This document shows, piece after piece, positions 35,711 through 45,217 of a stretch of DNA of 64,000 bases. Origin of the DNA: Jonesiaceae bacterium BS-20. Its GTDB lineage: Bacteria; Actinomycetota; Actinomycetes; Actinomycetales; Cellulomonadaceae. The DNA lies in contig CP146203.1 of NCBI GenBank assembly GCA_039995105.1, positions 930,001 to 994,000 on the forward strand. Reading direction: 5' to 3'. The notes beneath the pieces are model-generated. The model was not told the origin of the DNA. It did not search any database and saw nothing but the letters and a program-made list of their open reading frames with translations. Within the stretch, counting starts at the first letter, position 1; each line of letters opens with the position of its first letter. The translations under genes and the position numbers were made by a program.

Positions 35711-36490
35711 CTAACCCACAGATCTGCGCGGCGCAGTATGTTCCTTGTCCTTACGGTTCCAAGCCACGGCTACTCCTGCTACGAGCAGCGCGGTGACACC
35801 CGAGGCAACCGTGAATACCGTTAGCCAGTTTGTGCCTTCAACCGGCGGTGTCAGGGAACTGTCGAGCATACCAACAAGGTTGTGCCCCGGGCCTGCGTTG
35901 GCATCCGCCAAGGCAATTCGATGCTGGAGTGCCTCTTGAAATACAGAAACTGGAACAGGTTGGCTCAGAAAGGTTCTGGCGTTGGCGCTCAATGGGCTGA
36001 CCATAGTGCCGTCAAGGGCGTAGTACTCGTTTGCCTGCGGATAGTAGACCAGATGCTGCTCCTCGGTTATTCCATGGAGGCGTACGGCTAGGTCGGCGTC
36101 CAGATCCGCATTGGCCAAGCTCACGTGACCATCGTAGGCGGCGACCTGCGCGGTCCCAATTGGCTCACCTTTGGAATAGAGAGGCAGGGCCCATTGGTTT
36201 GCCGCAACGAGGATCTGTTCACTGCTTTGGCCCAACTGAAACTCATCGGTAAAGAGATTGACAGCGATGATCTTGGAAGTTGTGACGTTTGCAGACGCGG
36301 GGACTACCGGGACCAGGGTTCCGGTGGCATCTTCAAGTTCTACTGCGTGAACTTCACTCACCAGCCGATCGTCAACAAAGGCGCGAACTTCGCTAGGCAC
36401 GGGCTGAGGCGCCTCAACCGCCAAACTAGATGTCTGAGCGAACCCACTGATCAGGAATGCGAGCACTGCGATCCACGCTGATCGTCTCAT
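35711..36490 (-). CDS. Exported protein with C-terminal membrane anchor, unknown function
   Basis: 259 residues: an N-terminal signal sequence (AWIAVLAFLISGFAQ), an extracellular region of about 190 residues without recognised domain, a hydrophobic helix near 228-248 (VASGVTALLVAGVAVAW) and a basic cytoplasmic tail. Topology suggests an outside-facing anchored protein. No homologous motif recognised. It faces the bacteriocin-like module across 285 bp of A+T-rich sequence. Confidence 0.75.
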   Translation of the reverse strand: MRRSAWIAVLAFLISGFAQTSSLAVEAPQPVPSEVRAFVDDRLVSEVHAVELEDATGTLVPVVPASANVTTSKIIAVNLFTDEFQLGQSSEQILVAANQWALPLYSKGEPIGTAQVAAYDGHVSLANADLDADLAVRLHGITEEQHLVYYPQANEYYALDGTMVSPLSANARTFLSQPVPVSVFQEALQHRIALADANAGPGHNLVGMLDSSLTPPVEGTNWLTVFTVASGVTALLVAGVAVAWNRKDKEHTAPRRSVG

Positions 36491-36761
36491 GGGTGCACTC
36501 CAATGGTAGGCATCGGTATTGTTTGGCTTTGGCTTGAGCTGGACAAGTCACAATCTCAAATCAGTATGTCAGTTCAGGCCTAATTTTGATCAATTTGAGT
36601 ATCCGGTAATGATTCGACTTACAAAAATCTTTAGTCAAGTTATCTAGGCTCTTTATCGAAAGTGTACTTTCCGCGTGTTAGATATCTTTTCATGATCAAC
36701 TCGAAAATACTAATTAGGGCTACCCAATTTTAGTTTGGTCGGATAATCTAATCCCGGAGTC

Positions 36762-36802
36762 AAAGGGGGTCCAAAATGTATACGAGGGTGTGTCATATTT
36801 AG
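36762..36802 (+). promoter_or_regulatory. Strong ribosome site and 8-codon minicistron ending in an in-frame amber
   Basis: AAAGGGGGT (36762-36770) lies five bases before ATG 36776, which opens an 8-codon frame (MYTRVCHI) ended by TAG 36800-36802. That frame is the same as the secreted-protein frame that restarts at ATG 36809, so the amber either splits a former signal peptide or forms a leader. Confidence 0.6.
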
Positions 36803-36808
36803 GAAAAA

Positions 36809-37141
36809 ATGATTGCTGGAATGGTTGCGGGAGTGTTTGCCATTGGAGGACTTAGTGCCCCAGCTGTACATGCCGCTACTGATACTCACAAGAACGGCAC
36901 GTCAGTTGCCGTTACAGTCACAACATCAAATACAAACAAGACTATTAGGGTTAAAGATGACCTTGAGGACAGTCGATGGGTGCAAGCACAGTATCTACGA
37001 GGTTCAACTGGTAACACCGTCTACTACTTGAGCAACAAAGAGTGGAGTCGGAACAGCTGTTTCGGCGAACACGACTACTGCGATTTCTTCGATCAAGGCG
37101 TGTTTCTCCGGTACAGCTCTCGCGAGGATGCTCTGTTCTGA
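36809..37141 (+). CDS. Small secreted, bacteriocin-like protein, probably truncated at its N-terminus
   Basis: 110 residues from ATG 36809 (AGGA upstream). The start MIAGMVAGVFAIGGLS with AVHA before ATD looks like a signal peptide, but it lacks the usual positive N-region; those residues are encoded upstream in the same frame before an amber codon. The mature part has two close cysteines (SCFGEHDYC) and no recognised family, although the following ATPase and membrane protein are of the kind found with lactococcin-972-type bacteriocins. Either a bacteriocin-like toxin or its decayed remnant. Confidence 0.55.
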   Translation: MIAGMVAGVFAIGGLSAPAVHAATDTHKNGTSVAVTVTTSNTNKTIRVKDDLEDSRWVQAQYLRGSTGNTVYYLSNKEWSRNSCFGEHDYCDFFDQGVFLRYSSREDALF

Positions 37142-37172
37142 CTGGAAGGCTGCCTAAACAAGCAATTAGGGA

Positions 37173-37191
37173 GGGACGGGAATCCTGTCCC
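37173..37191 (+). terminator. Hairpin between the secreted protein and its ABC genes
   Basis: GGGACGGG AAT CCTGTCCC, an 8-bp stem with one G-T pair, then CTCTTTG. It may reduce read-through from the small gene into the ATPase gene. Confidence 0.5.
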
Positions 37192-37220
37192 ACTCTTTGA
37201 TTACCAAATTGGAGTAATGA

Positions 37221-37898
37221 ATGGAAGCCGCACTTACAATAATCGACCTCTCAGCAGCCTTCGGTAAGAGAGTCGTTTATTCTGGCGTCAATCTCACTAT
37301 CGCCCCGGGTGAGTCAGTATCAGTTATGGGGAAATCAGGCGTTGGAAAAACCACGCTGCTCAATGCTGTTTTGGGATTAGATAATCCAACTTCAGGGACC
37401 ATTGCTATAGCTGGTGAGCAGTACAATCCTCGCTCTGCAAATTCTCGCGCAAAAGTGCGCCGCAAGCATATAGGTTCTGTGTTCCAACACGGTGAGTTAC
37501 TGCCACAACTGACAGCACTTGAGAATGTTGCATTACCCATGCTTAATCTAGGTAACTCTAGAACTGACAGTTTTCAGGCCGCCACCGATTTACTTGATCA
37601 GTTAGAAGTACAGTCGACCAATATTGCCTCGAATCGGTTATCCGGTGGAGAGCGCCAGCGCGTTGCTCTTGCCCGTGCTCTGGTACACAAACCCGCTTTG
37701 ATCGTTGCGGATGAACCTACCGGTAGTTTGGACCAGACCACCCGTGATCTGGTAGCAGATCTCTTGTTCTCAGTAGTTACAGATACCGGCGCAGCACTGC
37801 TAGTAGTCACCCACGATCCTGTTATAGCGCAACGCGCTGGCAAACGTGTTTCTTTGACGGCTCAGGGACTTGTTTCGGAGGCAGTAGGTGCCTACTGA
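37221..37898 (+). CDS. ABC transporter ATPase of a bacteriocin-type export module
   Basis: 225 residues, LolD/MacB-like: Walker A GKSGVGKTT, signature LSGGERQR, Walker B LIVADEPTGSLD, VVTHDP. GGAG lies before the ATG. Its last 11 bases overlap the GTG start of the large membrane protein, so the two act together. ATPases of this length paired with a 700-residue 7-TM protein are the arrangement found in lactococcin-972 loci for export or immunity. Confidence 0.86.
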   Translation: MEAALTIIDLSAAFGKRVVYSGVNLTIAPGESVSVMGKSGVGKTTLLNAVLGLDNPTSGTIAIAGEQYNPRSANSRAKVRRKHIGSVFQHGELLPQLTALENVALPMLNLGNSRTDSFQAATDLLDQLEVQSTNIASNRLSGGERQRVALARALVHKPALIVADEPTGSLDQTTRDLVADLLFSVVTDTGAALLVVTHDPVIAQRAGKRVSLTAQGLVSEAVGAY

Positions 37899-40053
37899 AA
37901 TCAAAAAGAAGCTGGCAAAAGGTTCACTGCCCTGGGTCTCCAAAATGCTTCTCACCATTGCAGTAATGGTTATTGGCTTGGTGGGTTCGGGGGTGGGAGT
38001 GACTATTGCGTCCTACTCAGGTGGATTAGAGCGGATGCAAAGTCAAGCAGTCAATGTTGTCGAAGATATTGCTGATGCCACAATGTTGTGGCATACATCG
38101 TGGGAAACCGTGGATCTTTCACAGTTCGGTGTTCAATACTTTGTACCGCTAAGTGAAGATGCGCCGCTCCCTGCGGGACTGACCTCGTGGCCCAAACCCG
38201 GGACCATGATGCTGTCACCTTCGCTAGCAGGGGACTCATCTGCGCAAAAAAACCTAGAAAGATTCGGAGAGTTTGCTGGAGTGATTCCAGCTGAAGTGCT
38301 CACCAGCCCCAATGGGAAGGCACTATTTGTCTTTCCCGACCAGGAAAGGATCGATACCGAAAAATTCCTACCTGCCAACGGCTTCAATGGTATGTATGTC
38401 CCATTCTCTGAGGCACTAAGTTACCAACCGATGTGGATGTTCCTAGCGGCTTTGATCATTCTTGGGGGCTCTGGTGCGTTTGCCTTATTGATCTCCGCAT
38501 CCAAATTTGCTGATTCGAAATACCGCATTAACCAAAAGATCCTCTTCCTTATTGGAACCCCGCGAGTCGACCGGATGAAGCTAGCTTTCCGCCGAGTCGC
38601 CGCACCTTTTGGGATAGGAGCGCTTCTTGCAGTTGCTGCCACCGCCACTACCGCTTTTATACCCGTAACTATCCCGATGACCGGATATCTCATATCGCAA
38701 GAAGACGTGCGCTCGAGTTTCCTCAATATCAGTCTCTATTTAGCGTTGGCACTAGTGCTTTCGCTTGTGGTGTTGCTATTTGAATCAGTCCGGACACGAA
38801 CGGTGCGGCGTAAGTCATCACGATTCTCTAATGCAGGCGCAAATCCTATTTTGGCGCTTGGCTTCTTGATCGCTTTGAATGCAATGTACTTTGGTTTTAA
38901 GTACTTGATGGATCACCGAATGTATGAAGTGATAACTCCGCTCTTCGTTATTTCCGTGGCTGTACTTTTGCTACTCCTTCCCGCGTTCATGACGTTTGCT
39001 GCAAAGTATGTAGGAACTGCAACAAGTTGGATTGGCCACCGGTTGGGAAAGCCACAGTGGATCGTTGGCGGACGGCAACTGCAATCTAGCCCGGTCGAAT
39101 CGACTCGAACGATGGCAGCGTTGACCTTGACCCTCGTGTTCATTACACAAATTCAACTATGGAGAAACACGGTCTCGGCTAACAGAGACGCGCTCGATGA
39201 GTACTATGCATTTAAAGATCATCTGATGGTCTCAAGTTCTGTCGAACCCGCACATGCTCAACTGGGCGATGAACTATCTAAAATTAATATTCCATGGGCT
39301 TCTGTCATCATCGATGTGGACCGTAACTATGCCAAAGTTCATGCACCAGACGCTGTCCTTGCGGAACTTGGTCTTACTAAGACAGATCAGAATAATCCCA
39401 TCTCCGTTGATCAAATTGAACTGAGCTATTTCCGAGAACTGCTCCAGGGTGAAGCAGTTCCCTCGGTGTTCGGTACCAGCAATTTTGAGCTGCCAAATGA
39501 TGATGAACCATCCATCTTTGTTGCTTTTTCAAAGGAGAGCGAGGTGATTGATTCAGCTGAGGTACTTGCCCTTGCCACAACACTTCAGGCACCGCGAATT
39601 GATATCGATCCCTATGGTGAGTCATGGGCTGGCGGGTCTGCAACATCCACAAAACAAGCTATTTGGGTGAGTCTCTTTGGATCGTTCGGGGCGGCACTCT
39701 TGCTAACTTCCGTCCTGTTGTCAGCTGCTTCTGCTGCCCTAAGGAACAATGAAGATATTGGCCCACTGTCAGCAATTGCTTCACCACCCAAAGTAGCCTC
39801 CCAAGCCGCAGCCATCAGGATCACAATTCCCGCGATAGTCGGGCTCGCAATAACCTTGCCAGTCGTCATTGTCACCGGTATGCCACATATAGATGTACGG
39901 GCGGGGCAAACCTTGCCTTGGGTCTTGATAATCACAACCGTAGTGCTTGCCAGCGTTGCTCAACTGTTCATCGTGCGATATATCGGTACCCAAAGCCGCC
40001 TTGCACTCACAAGATGGCGCCCAGGAAACGCTGAACTCGCAGACCACCTCTAA
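37888..40053 (+). CDS. Large membrane protein, bacteriocin-associated FtsX-like permease
   Basis: 721 residues from GTG 37888. One helix near 20-40 is followed by a 130-residue extracellular region, a block of helices (about 175-375), a second extracellular region (about 400-590) and final helices. This organisation with an FtsX-like C-terminal core is that of the bacteriocin-associated integral membrane family, proposed immunity or transport partners of lactococcin-972-like peptides. The sequence is more A+T-rich than neighbouring housekeeping genes. An IS3 remnant lies 72 bp downstream. Confidence 0.8.
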   Translation: MPTEIKKKLAKGSLPWVSKMLLTIAVMVIGLVGSGVGVTIASYSGGLERMQSQAVNVVEDIADATMLWHTSWETVDLSQFGVQYFVPLSEDAPLPAGLTSWPKPGTMMLSPSLAGDSSAQKNLERFGEFAGVIPAEVLTSPNGKALFVFPDQERIDTEKFLPANGFNGMYVPFSEALSYQPMWMFLAALIILGGSGAFALLISASKFADSKYRINQKILFLIGTPRVDRMKLAFRRVAAPFGIGALLAVAATATTAFIPVTIPMTGYLISQEDVRSSFLNISLYLALALVLSLVVLLFESVRTRTVRRKSSRFSNAGANPILALGFLIALNAMYFGFKYLMDHRMYEVITPLFVISVAVLLLLLPAFMTFAAKYVGTATSWIGHRLGKPQWIVGGRQLQSSPVESTRTMAALTLTLVFITQIQLWRNTVSANRDALDEYYAFKDHLMVSSSVEPAHAQLGDELSKINIPWASVIIDVDRNYAKVHAPDAVLAELGLTKTDQNNPISVDQIELSYFRELLQGEAVPSVFGTSNFELPNDDEPSIFVAFSKESEVIDSAEVLALATTLQAPRIDIDPYGESWAGGSATSTKQAIWVSLFGSFGAALLLTSVLLSAASAALRNNEDIGPLSAIASPPKVASQAAAIRITIPAIVGLAITLPVVIVTGMPHIDVRAGQTLPWVLIITTVVLASVAQLFIVRYIGTQSRLALTRWRPGNAELADHL

Positions 40054-40124
40054 CCTAGCTCAGTAAACGCAGATCAGAACTGCCAAAAACTACACTTATT
40101 TATCGGGGTCAAGCACTACGATTA

Positions 40125-40247
40125 TTAGCAATACTGGGGTGGGGCAAATTTCTTAGGCAGTCGTTTTCTGTTGCAAAAAAGCTCGATGTAGTCAGCCAAT
40201 GCGAAGCACACTCTGGTGCGGCTGGGTAAGACTTGGCGGTAGCCCAT
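40125..40247 (-). pseudogene. IS3-family transposase remnant (C-terminal fragment)
   Basis: On the minus strand a 40-codon frame reads FALADYIELFCNRKR, aligning without gaps to FAVADYIEIFYNRKR of the IS3 transposase encoded at 61.1-61.3 kb; about half of 31 aligned residues agree and the bases match in blocks. The conserved ending is lost after NRKR. It lies between the bacteriocin-type module and ppc and marks an old insertion. Confidence 0.8.
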
Positions 40248-40317
40248 TTTGATAGGGAACCAACCAGTTCCATCTACTTTGAAACTGAGAGTGATGGGCA
40301 AAGTGCTTTAGACATGA

Positions 40318-40362
40318 CTGAAGGGTATGACATCACTACCAAGTTGATGTCATACCCTTCAG
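40318..40362. terminator. Bidirectional terminator between permease and ppc
   Basis: Perfect 18-bp stem (40318-40335 and 40345-40362) with a 9-base loop, placed between the convergent permease and ppc genes. Confidence 0.8.
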
Positions 40363-40425
40363 CTTTTGATGGGGTAGTGCTCGTTGGATAAAAACTACCC
40401 CACCCTAAATACAAGCGGAAAAATC

Positions 40426-43098
40426 CTATCCGGTGTTCTGCAGTCCGGCTGCCACTCCTGAAACTGAAAGGAGCAGCAGGCGTTGTACTTCTGGGTCGGT
40501 CTCTGCCTCTTGCGGTGCGTTGCGCAGTGCGCGCAGGGCCCGCAGTTGGATCAGCGAGAGTGCGTCAACGTATGGGCTACGTAGCTTGACCGCACGCTGC
40601 AGCACTGGCTTGTTAGATAGCAAGTCGGAGCCGCCAACAATCTTGATAACCCATTCTTGGGTTAGGGCAAGCTCGTCCAGGACCAAATCTGCTAGGTGCG
40701 GCTGGTCCCCAAGGGCAAGGTATTCCCTGGCGATGCGTGGGTCGGTCTTGGCCAGACTCATACCAACGTTGTCGATCATGGTCCTAAACAGTGGCCATTC
40801 ACGGTACGCCTCTTGCAAGGTGTCAAGGTTGCCAACGGTCTGTAGCGCGGTGCCAAGACCAAACCAACCGGCGAGGTTGATGCGGGCCTGAGTCCAAGCA
40901 AAGACCCAAGGAATCGCACGGAGGTCTTCCAATGACTCTACGGAAAGGCCGCGGCGTGCAGGGCGTGAGCCCAATGCCAGCAGTCCAATTTCTTCCATTG
41001 GAGTCACGGTGGCAAACCATGGTGCAAACCCGTCGGCCTTGACCAAATCAAAGAAACGGGTCTTGGACGCACTCTCCATTACCTTGGCAATGTCCGCGTA
41101 CTTGCGGGCTGCACCAAAGTTGCGTTCCTCGTTTGATGGGGCTGAGGCCGTCAAGATTGCGGCGGTTACCTGGTCTACGTGACGCAGAGCGATCTCAGGG
41201 TCGCCATAGCGCGCGAAGATGACCTCGCCCTGCTCGGTGAGCTTGAAGCGTCCATCGACCGAGTGTGGCGGCTGAGCCAAGATGGCGGAGTTAGCTGGTC
41301 CACCACCGCGGCCAAGTGCGCCACCGCGACCGTGGAACAGGGTCAGCTCAATGTCTGCTTCCTGCGCCCAGGCAGAGATAAGCTCTTGCGCCTCATACAG
41401 TGCAAGGGTTGCCGCAACAGGGCCAACATCCTTGGAGGAGTCAGAGTAACCCAGCATGACCTCGACCTGGCGGCCGGTGGCCTCCAAGCGTGCGGCGTAC
41501 TCAGGGTGAGTTGCGATCTCGGCAAGAATGCCGGGAGCTGCCTGGAGGTCATCGAAGGTCTCAAACAGTGGCACAACGTCGAGCACTGGAAGCGTGCCCT
41601 GCTCGCCAACCGCGTAGCGTGCAAGACGGTACACGCTGGCAAGGTCGTGCGCGCTGCGGGTGAAGGAAACAATGTAACGGCCTGCAGCCCGCGCGCCAAA
41701 GCGCTCTTGGATGTAAGCGACGGTACGGAAAAGCTCGAGAACTTCCTCGTCCTTTTCGTCTAACTCTTCACCGGCATCGAGCTTGGCAAGCACGCGTGCG
41801 TGAACCTCGGAGTGCTGGCGTACTTCGAGTTCGGCTAGGTGGAAACCATAGGTTTGCACCTGCCAGATCAGGTGTTGCAGGTTGCCGTATGCCTGGCGCT
41901 TGGCGCCGCTGGCAACGAGGGATTCCTGCACAATCTGAAGATCGGCTAGCAAGTGCTCAGGGTCGCGGTAGGCCAGGTCGGCGTTACGTACCTTGGTTGC
42001 CTTGATGCGACGCGTCACCAAGTGCATGACGTGGCGGTGCACCTCGTGGGGGGTGCGCTCGGCAATATCATTTGCGGCTACTGGGTCAGCGCTGCGGAGC
42101 TTGGTCCAAAGTGCCTTGAGCTCTGCCGATGCCGGAGTGGTTGCGCCATCAAGGGTCAAGCCCCGGCTTACCTTGTCCGAGGCCTTTTCAAGGCCCGCAA
42201 GGATGTGCTCGGAGGCGATCCCAGCTGCGGTGCGGGTTACCTGCGGAGTGACGAACGGGTTACCGTCGCGGTCTCCGCCAACCCATGATCCAACGCGCAA
42301 GAATGGCGTGATCAAAGGCTTCTCACGGCCTGCTTCATCGCCCTGAAGAGCATTGTTGATGCGGCCGTACATCTGTGGCAGCGCTTCAAACAGGGTCTTG
42401 TCAAAGACCGACATGATGGTGCGGACTTCTGCCTCGGGTGTTGGCTTAGACATCCGCAGGGGAGCGGTGCGCCACAGGGTGTCAATTTCTTCAATCAACT
42501 GAGCCTTGAGGCGCAGCCCCTCGGAGGAACCGGACTCAACAGCTTCAAACTCTTCATAGACATCACCAACGCGACGGATCGCCGAGGAAACTGCACGGCG
42601 GCGCGCCTCAGTTGGGTGTGCGGTAAATACCGGGTGGAACCGCAGGCCGTCAAGACGCTTGCGGGCCGCCTCTTCACCAACTTCGGTGACTAGATCGGCA
42701 TAGGCCTCGGCCGTCGCGTTGGGCTTCTTAGCCGGCGTAGCTTGATTATCACGCTGACGCAGAATACGAACACGGTGGTGTTCTTCTGCAAAGTTAACTA
42801 GGTGGAAGTAGCAGGTGAAGGCGCGGGCAACCTCGATTGAACGCTCGGTTGTAAATGATTCAACAACCTGGATTGCGGTATCAAACGCAATCTGCGAAGA
42901 GTCAATGTAAGCAGAAATTGAAGCGGCACGTAACCGTTCAACGTCTTCAAAGAGACCCGGTGAGTCACTTTCGCGCAAGACTTGACCGAGCAGTTCGCCT
43001 AGCAGCCGTACGTCAGCACGCATCTGAGCAGGCATCTCAAATTCGGTTACGCTGCGGCCTGTCAGATTTGGGGCGTTGGAGTTGATGCTTGTGGACAT
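40426..43098 (-). CDS. ppc: Phosphoenolpyruvate carboxylase
   Basis: 890 residues from ATG 43098 (GGAG upstream; an ATG three codons earlier is less well placed). Catalytic histidine motif VFTAHPTEARRRAV, the GGDRDGNPFV motif, LGYSDSSKDVG and FHGRGGALGRGGGP are present. It makes oxaloacetate from phosphoenolpyruvate and bicarbonate, refilling the TCA cycle. The C-terminus ends in TG rather than the common NTG, with N preceding (QNTG), as in the family. Monocistronic. Confidence 0.97.
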   Translation of the reverse strand: MSTSINSNAPNLTGRSVTEFEMPAQMRADVRLLGELLGQVLRESDSPGLFEDVERLRAASISAYIDSSQIAFDTAIQVVESFTTERSIEVARAFTCYFHLVNFAEEHHRVRILRQRDNQATPAKKPNATAEAYADLVTEVGEEAARKRLDGLRFHPVFTAHPTEARRRAVSSAIRRVGDVYEEFEAVESGSSEGLRLKAQLIEEIDTLWRTAPLRMSKPTPEAEVRTIMSVFDKTLFEALPQMYGRINNALQGDEAGREKPLITPFLRVGSWVGGDRDGNPFVTPQVTRTAAGIASEHILAGLEKASDKVSRGLTLDGATTPASAELKALWTKLRSADPVAANDIAERTPHEVHRHVMHLVTRRIKATKVRNADLAYRDPEHLLADLQIVQESLVASGAKRQAYGNLQHLIWQVQTYGFHLAELEVRQHSEVHARVLAKLDAGEELDEKDEEVLELFRTVAYIQERFGARAAGRYIVSFTRSAHDLASVYRLARYAVGEQGTLPVLDVVPLFETFDDLQAAPGILAEIATHPEYAARLEATGRQVEVMLGYSDSSKDVGPVAATLALYEAQELISAWAQEADIELTLFHGRGGALGRGGGPANSAILAQPPHSVDGRFKLTEQGEVIFARYGDPEIALRHVDQVTAAILTASAPSNEERNFGAARKYADIAKVMESASKTRFFDLVKADGFAPWFATVTPMEEIGLLALGSRPARRGLSVESLEDLRAIPWVFAWTQARINLAGWFGLGTALQTVGNLDTLQEAYREWPLFRTMIDNVGMSLAKTDPRIAREYLALGDQPHLADLVLDELALTQEWVIKIVGGSDLLSNKPVLQRAVKLRSPYVDALSLIQLRALRALRNAPQEAETDPEVQRLLLLSVSGVAAGLQNTG

Positions 43099-43283
43099 GT
43101 ACTCCATGGTAATGCTTTGCCGATCGATGCAAGTTACGTGTCCATAGTGAGGAGGATCAAAGTTATTGCCGCGCAAATACGGTGATCTTCAAGCGGAGCT
43201 GCGCGGACCGACGTCAAGAGAGAACTTCGATTCCTAAGGCGGTAATTTATCCCGTAATCAAGCGCCCCGGTTACGGGAACGCT

Positions 43284-43889
43284 CTAAACGGGCTCTAGGT
43301 AGTTCCGGATAAAGGTATTTCTACGTGCAGCCCGTGTGGGCAGTGATGCCCAAGCGTCTTCGATGCCCGAGAGCACCTGGCCGCCAAGAAAAATCTCGTT
43401 AAGGAGTTCGGCGGTTTCGTTTATGTCAATGTTGCTACGGACTGAACCATCGGCAATACCTGCCTCTAGCAGTTCTTTGATTACCTCGTACCATTCCAAA
43501 TAGGGCGGAACCGCGTCTTGCTCAAGGTCAGTGCCGGGTTGGGTGGAAAGTTTGATGCCGCCTTGCACAATTGGGTCGGAAGCGATGAGTTCCGCAAGTG
43601 CAAGGTTGAGGCTGAGCATGCCCTCAATGGCTGATGCAACATTTGAGAACGCGCTTTCAAGAGCCCCTTCCATGCGCTGCTTTTGTGATTCAAGCACAGC
43701 GCGGGCAATGTCCTGTTTATTGCCAAATTGAAAGTACATCGACCCTGGGCTGATCCCAGCCTCTTCGGAGATATCTTTCAGGCGGGCCTCTGCGTAGGAC
43801 ATTTTTGAGAAGACAACGCCGGCGGCCAAGATTACTGCCGCACGAGTTTCAACCGATCGCTGCTGCATAGGGCGGGTTGCAGAAGGCAA
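43284..43889 (-). CDS. TetR-family transcriptional regulator
   Basis: 201 residues. The N-terminal helix-turn-helix (about 15-60) shows RLKDISEEAGISPGSMYFQFGNKQDIARAV. The helical ligand domain resembles gamma-butyrolactone receptor-like TetR proteins only loosely. No target is adjacent: ppc lies downstream on the same strand and the secreted-protein genes upstream are divergent. Start ATG 43889; GGAG is weakly placed. Confidence 0.9.
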   Translation of the reverse strand: MPSATRPMQQRSVETRAAVILAAGVVFSKMSYAEARLKDISEEAGISPGSMYFQFGNKQDIARAVLESQKQRMEGALESAFSNVASAIEGMLSLNLALAELIASDPIVQGGIKLSTQPGTDLEQDAVPPYLEWYEVIKELLEAGIADGSVRSNIDINETAELLNEIFLGGQVLSGIEDAWASLPTRAARRNTFIRNYLEPV

Positions 43890-44367
43890 AGTCTTCTCCT
43901 AAAAAATCGCGTGGTGCTCAAAGTGCAATCAATGCAATCTGAGTCAGCCAGACATGTGGACCATTACTAAGTGTTACTGCTTATTATGCGGTGTTTGGCT
44001 CTCTCAGGGCTTCATGAAAACTAAGATTGCAAATGCCTGCACAGCCGTCACATAAAGCCCCAATAATGCGCAAGCTAGCGAGTTGACTCTTAGCTAACGG
44101 AAGGAGTGTAGATATCAGTACTGCCGGATTTTCCGTGTTTCTATCTCGAGAGTTCAACAAGCGAAGCTGAAGGGCGAACTTATTGTAAATTGAGGACCTA
44201 GGTCCCGCTCTAATTGAGTATGTTGACTTAGTGTACTTCTTGCAAGTGCATATTAGACGTTTCACTTCTAATGGCGGGACAGTCCTGTCCGCTCAAGCTG
44301 ACCGCGCGGAAAATTGATCCTAGCGGTCCAGTTAGCTTGAGCAGAATGATCAACTCAAGGAGTAATT
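43890..44367. other. Intergenic region upstream of secreted-protein gene, with inverted repeat
   Basis: 478 bp, A+T-richer, without a supported gene. Near the 3' end, GCTCAAGCT (44291-44299) pairs with AGCTTGAGC (44334-44342) and extra inner pairs, placed in the leader of the gene at 44368. A palindrome GGACAGTCCTGTCC lies just before it. Confidence 0.5.
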
Positions 44368-44790
44368 TTGGGATTTCTTAAGCGAAGAGTCGCTCGGATG
44401 GGTATTGCTATTGCAATGGCCGTTTCGTTTGCAGGAGGCGGTGTTGCTGCAGCTGTTCCAGCTTCGGCCGTCCCTTCGTGTGCATCTGGTTACGTCTGCC
44501 TTTTCAATAGGCCATTAGGGTCAGATGGTCTACGTGTCGCGTATCAATATGGTCTCTCGAATTATGTTGGAAAAACCTATTACAAATCGATGGTTTCTCT
44601 AAACGATAGTGTAGATGCCGTTCACTACAACTGGAGATTCAGTAGAATTGATTTTTGGACTGGCTCACAATACCAAGGCGTTCTCATCACGAGATACAAG
44701 CCGGGCGAACAAGGATTCCGCAACTGGTCAACATTCAATCGTAATGTTGCGAGTTCGCATAGAGAGTTGGATTACTTGGGCTGGATGTAG
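44368..44790 (+). CDS. Secreted peptidase inhibitor I36-like protein, paralogue 1
   Basis: 140 residues from TTG 44368, supported by AAGGAGTAATT directly before it. A signal peptide ends near VPASAVPS. The mature part starts with CASGYVCLFN and continues with the crystallin-like repeats typical of I36 (SMI-like) proteins: GLSNYVGKTYY, FWTGSQYQGVLITRYKPGE and NVASSHREL. Such proteins are secreted inhibitors or surface binders; target unknown. A close paralogue lies at 45218. Confidence 0.75.
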   Translation: MGFLKRRVARMGIAIAMAVSFAGGGVAAAVPASAVPSCASGYVCLFNRPLGSDGLRVAYQYGLSNYVGKTYYKSMVSLNDSVDAVHYNWRFSRIDFWTGSQYQGVLITRYKPGEQGFRNWSTFNRNVASSHRELDYLGWM

Positions 44791-45217
44791 TGGATTCGTT
44801 TTATCGACAAGAAGTGCGTATTTTTCGTTTGCTTCACTGGAGAGCATTCGTTCATGACATCGAGCGATGCAATTTGCCGAGGTTCAGGCGCTAAGCGCTT
44901 TGACTGCTCTGGGGACCAAAAGCAGTTCGTAATTTCTGCTTTTGTTGTGTCTTGCTAGCTCCAAGATATCTGATTTCCACAACGCGCTTTCTGATAATTC
45001 ACCCACGTGACCACGCCTTATGTTAAGTGCGAAATGAGCTTAGGACTATCGTCCCGATGCAAGCAAATGATGGGATCTATTCTTTTGACATGAAGGTCAC
45101 GCAAAGGAAGCGACCTTCGCGTAGCGGAAAGAACCGCTCACTCGCACTGCACGCGAAATTCTTAACATAAAAGACTTTCAGATCGTGAGGCGAGAATTGA
45201 AAAATTTGGAGGAATTG
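44791..45217. other. Gap between the two I36-like genes
   Basis: No gene seen. A hairpin AAAAGCAG/CTGCTTTT (44918-44925, 44936-44943) followed by GTTGTG may end the first gene's transcript. A second dyad GAAGGTC/GACCTTC near 45091-45118 lies in the leader of the next gene. Confidence 0.5.

Noticed and set aside
43984-44265. 93-codon minus-strand frame in the TetR/I36 gap
   Set aside because: No ribosome site, no domain, and composition like non-coding DNA.
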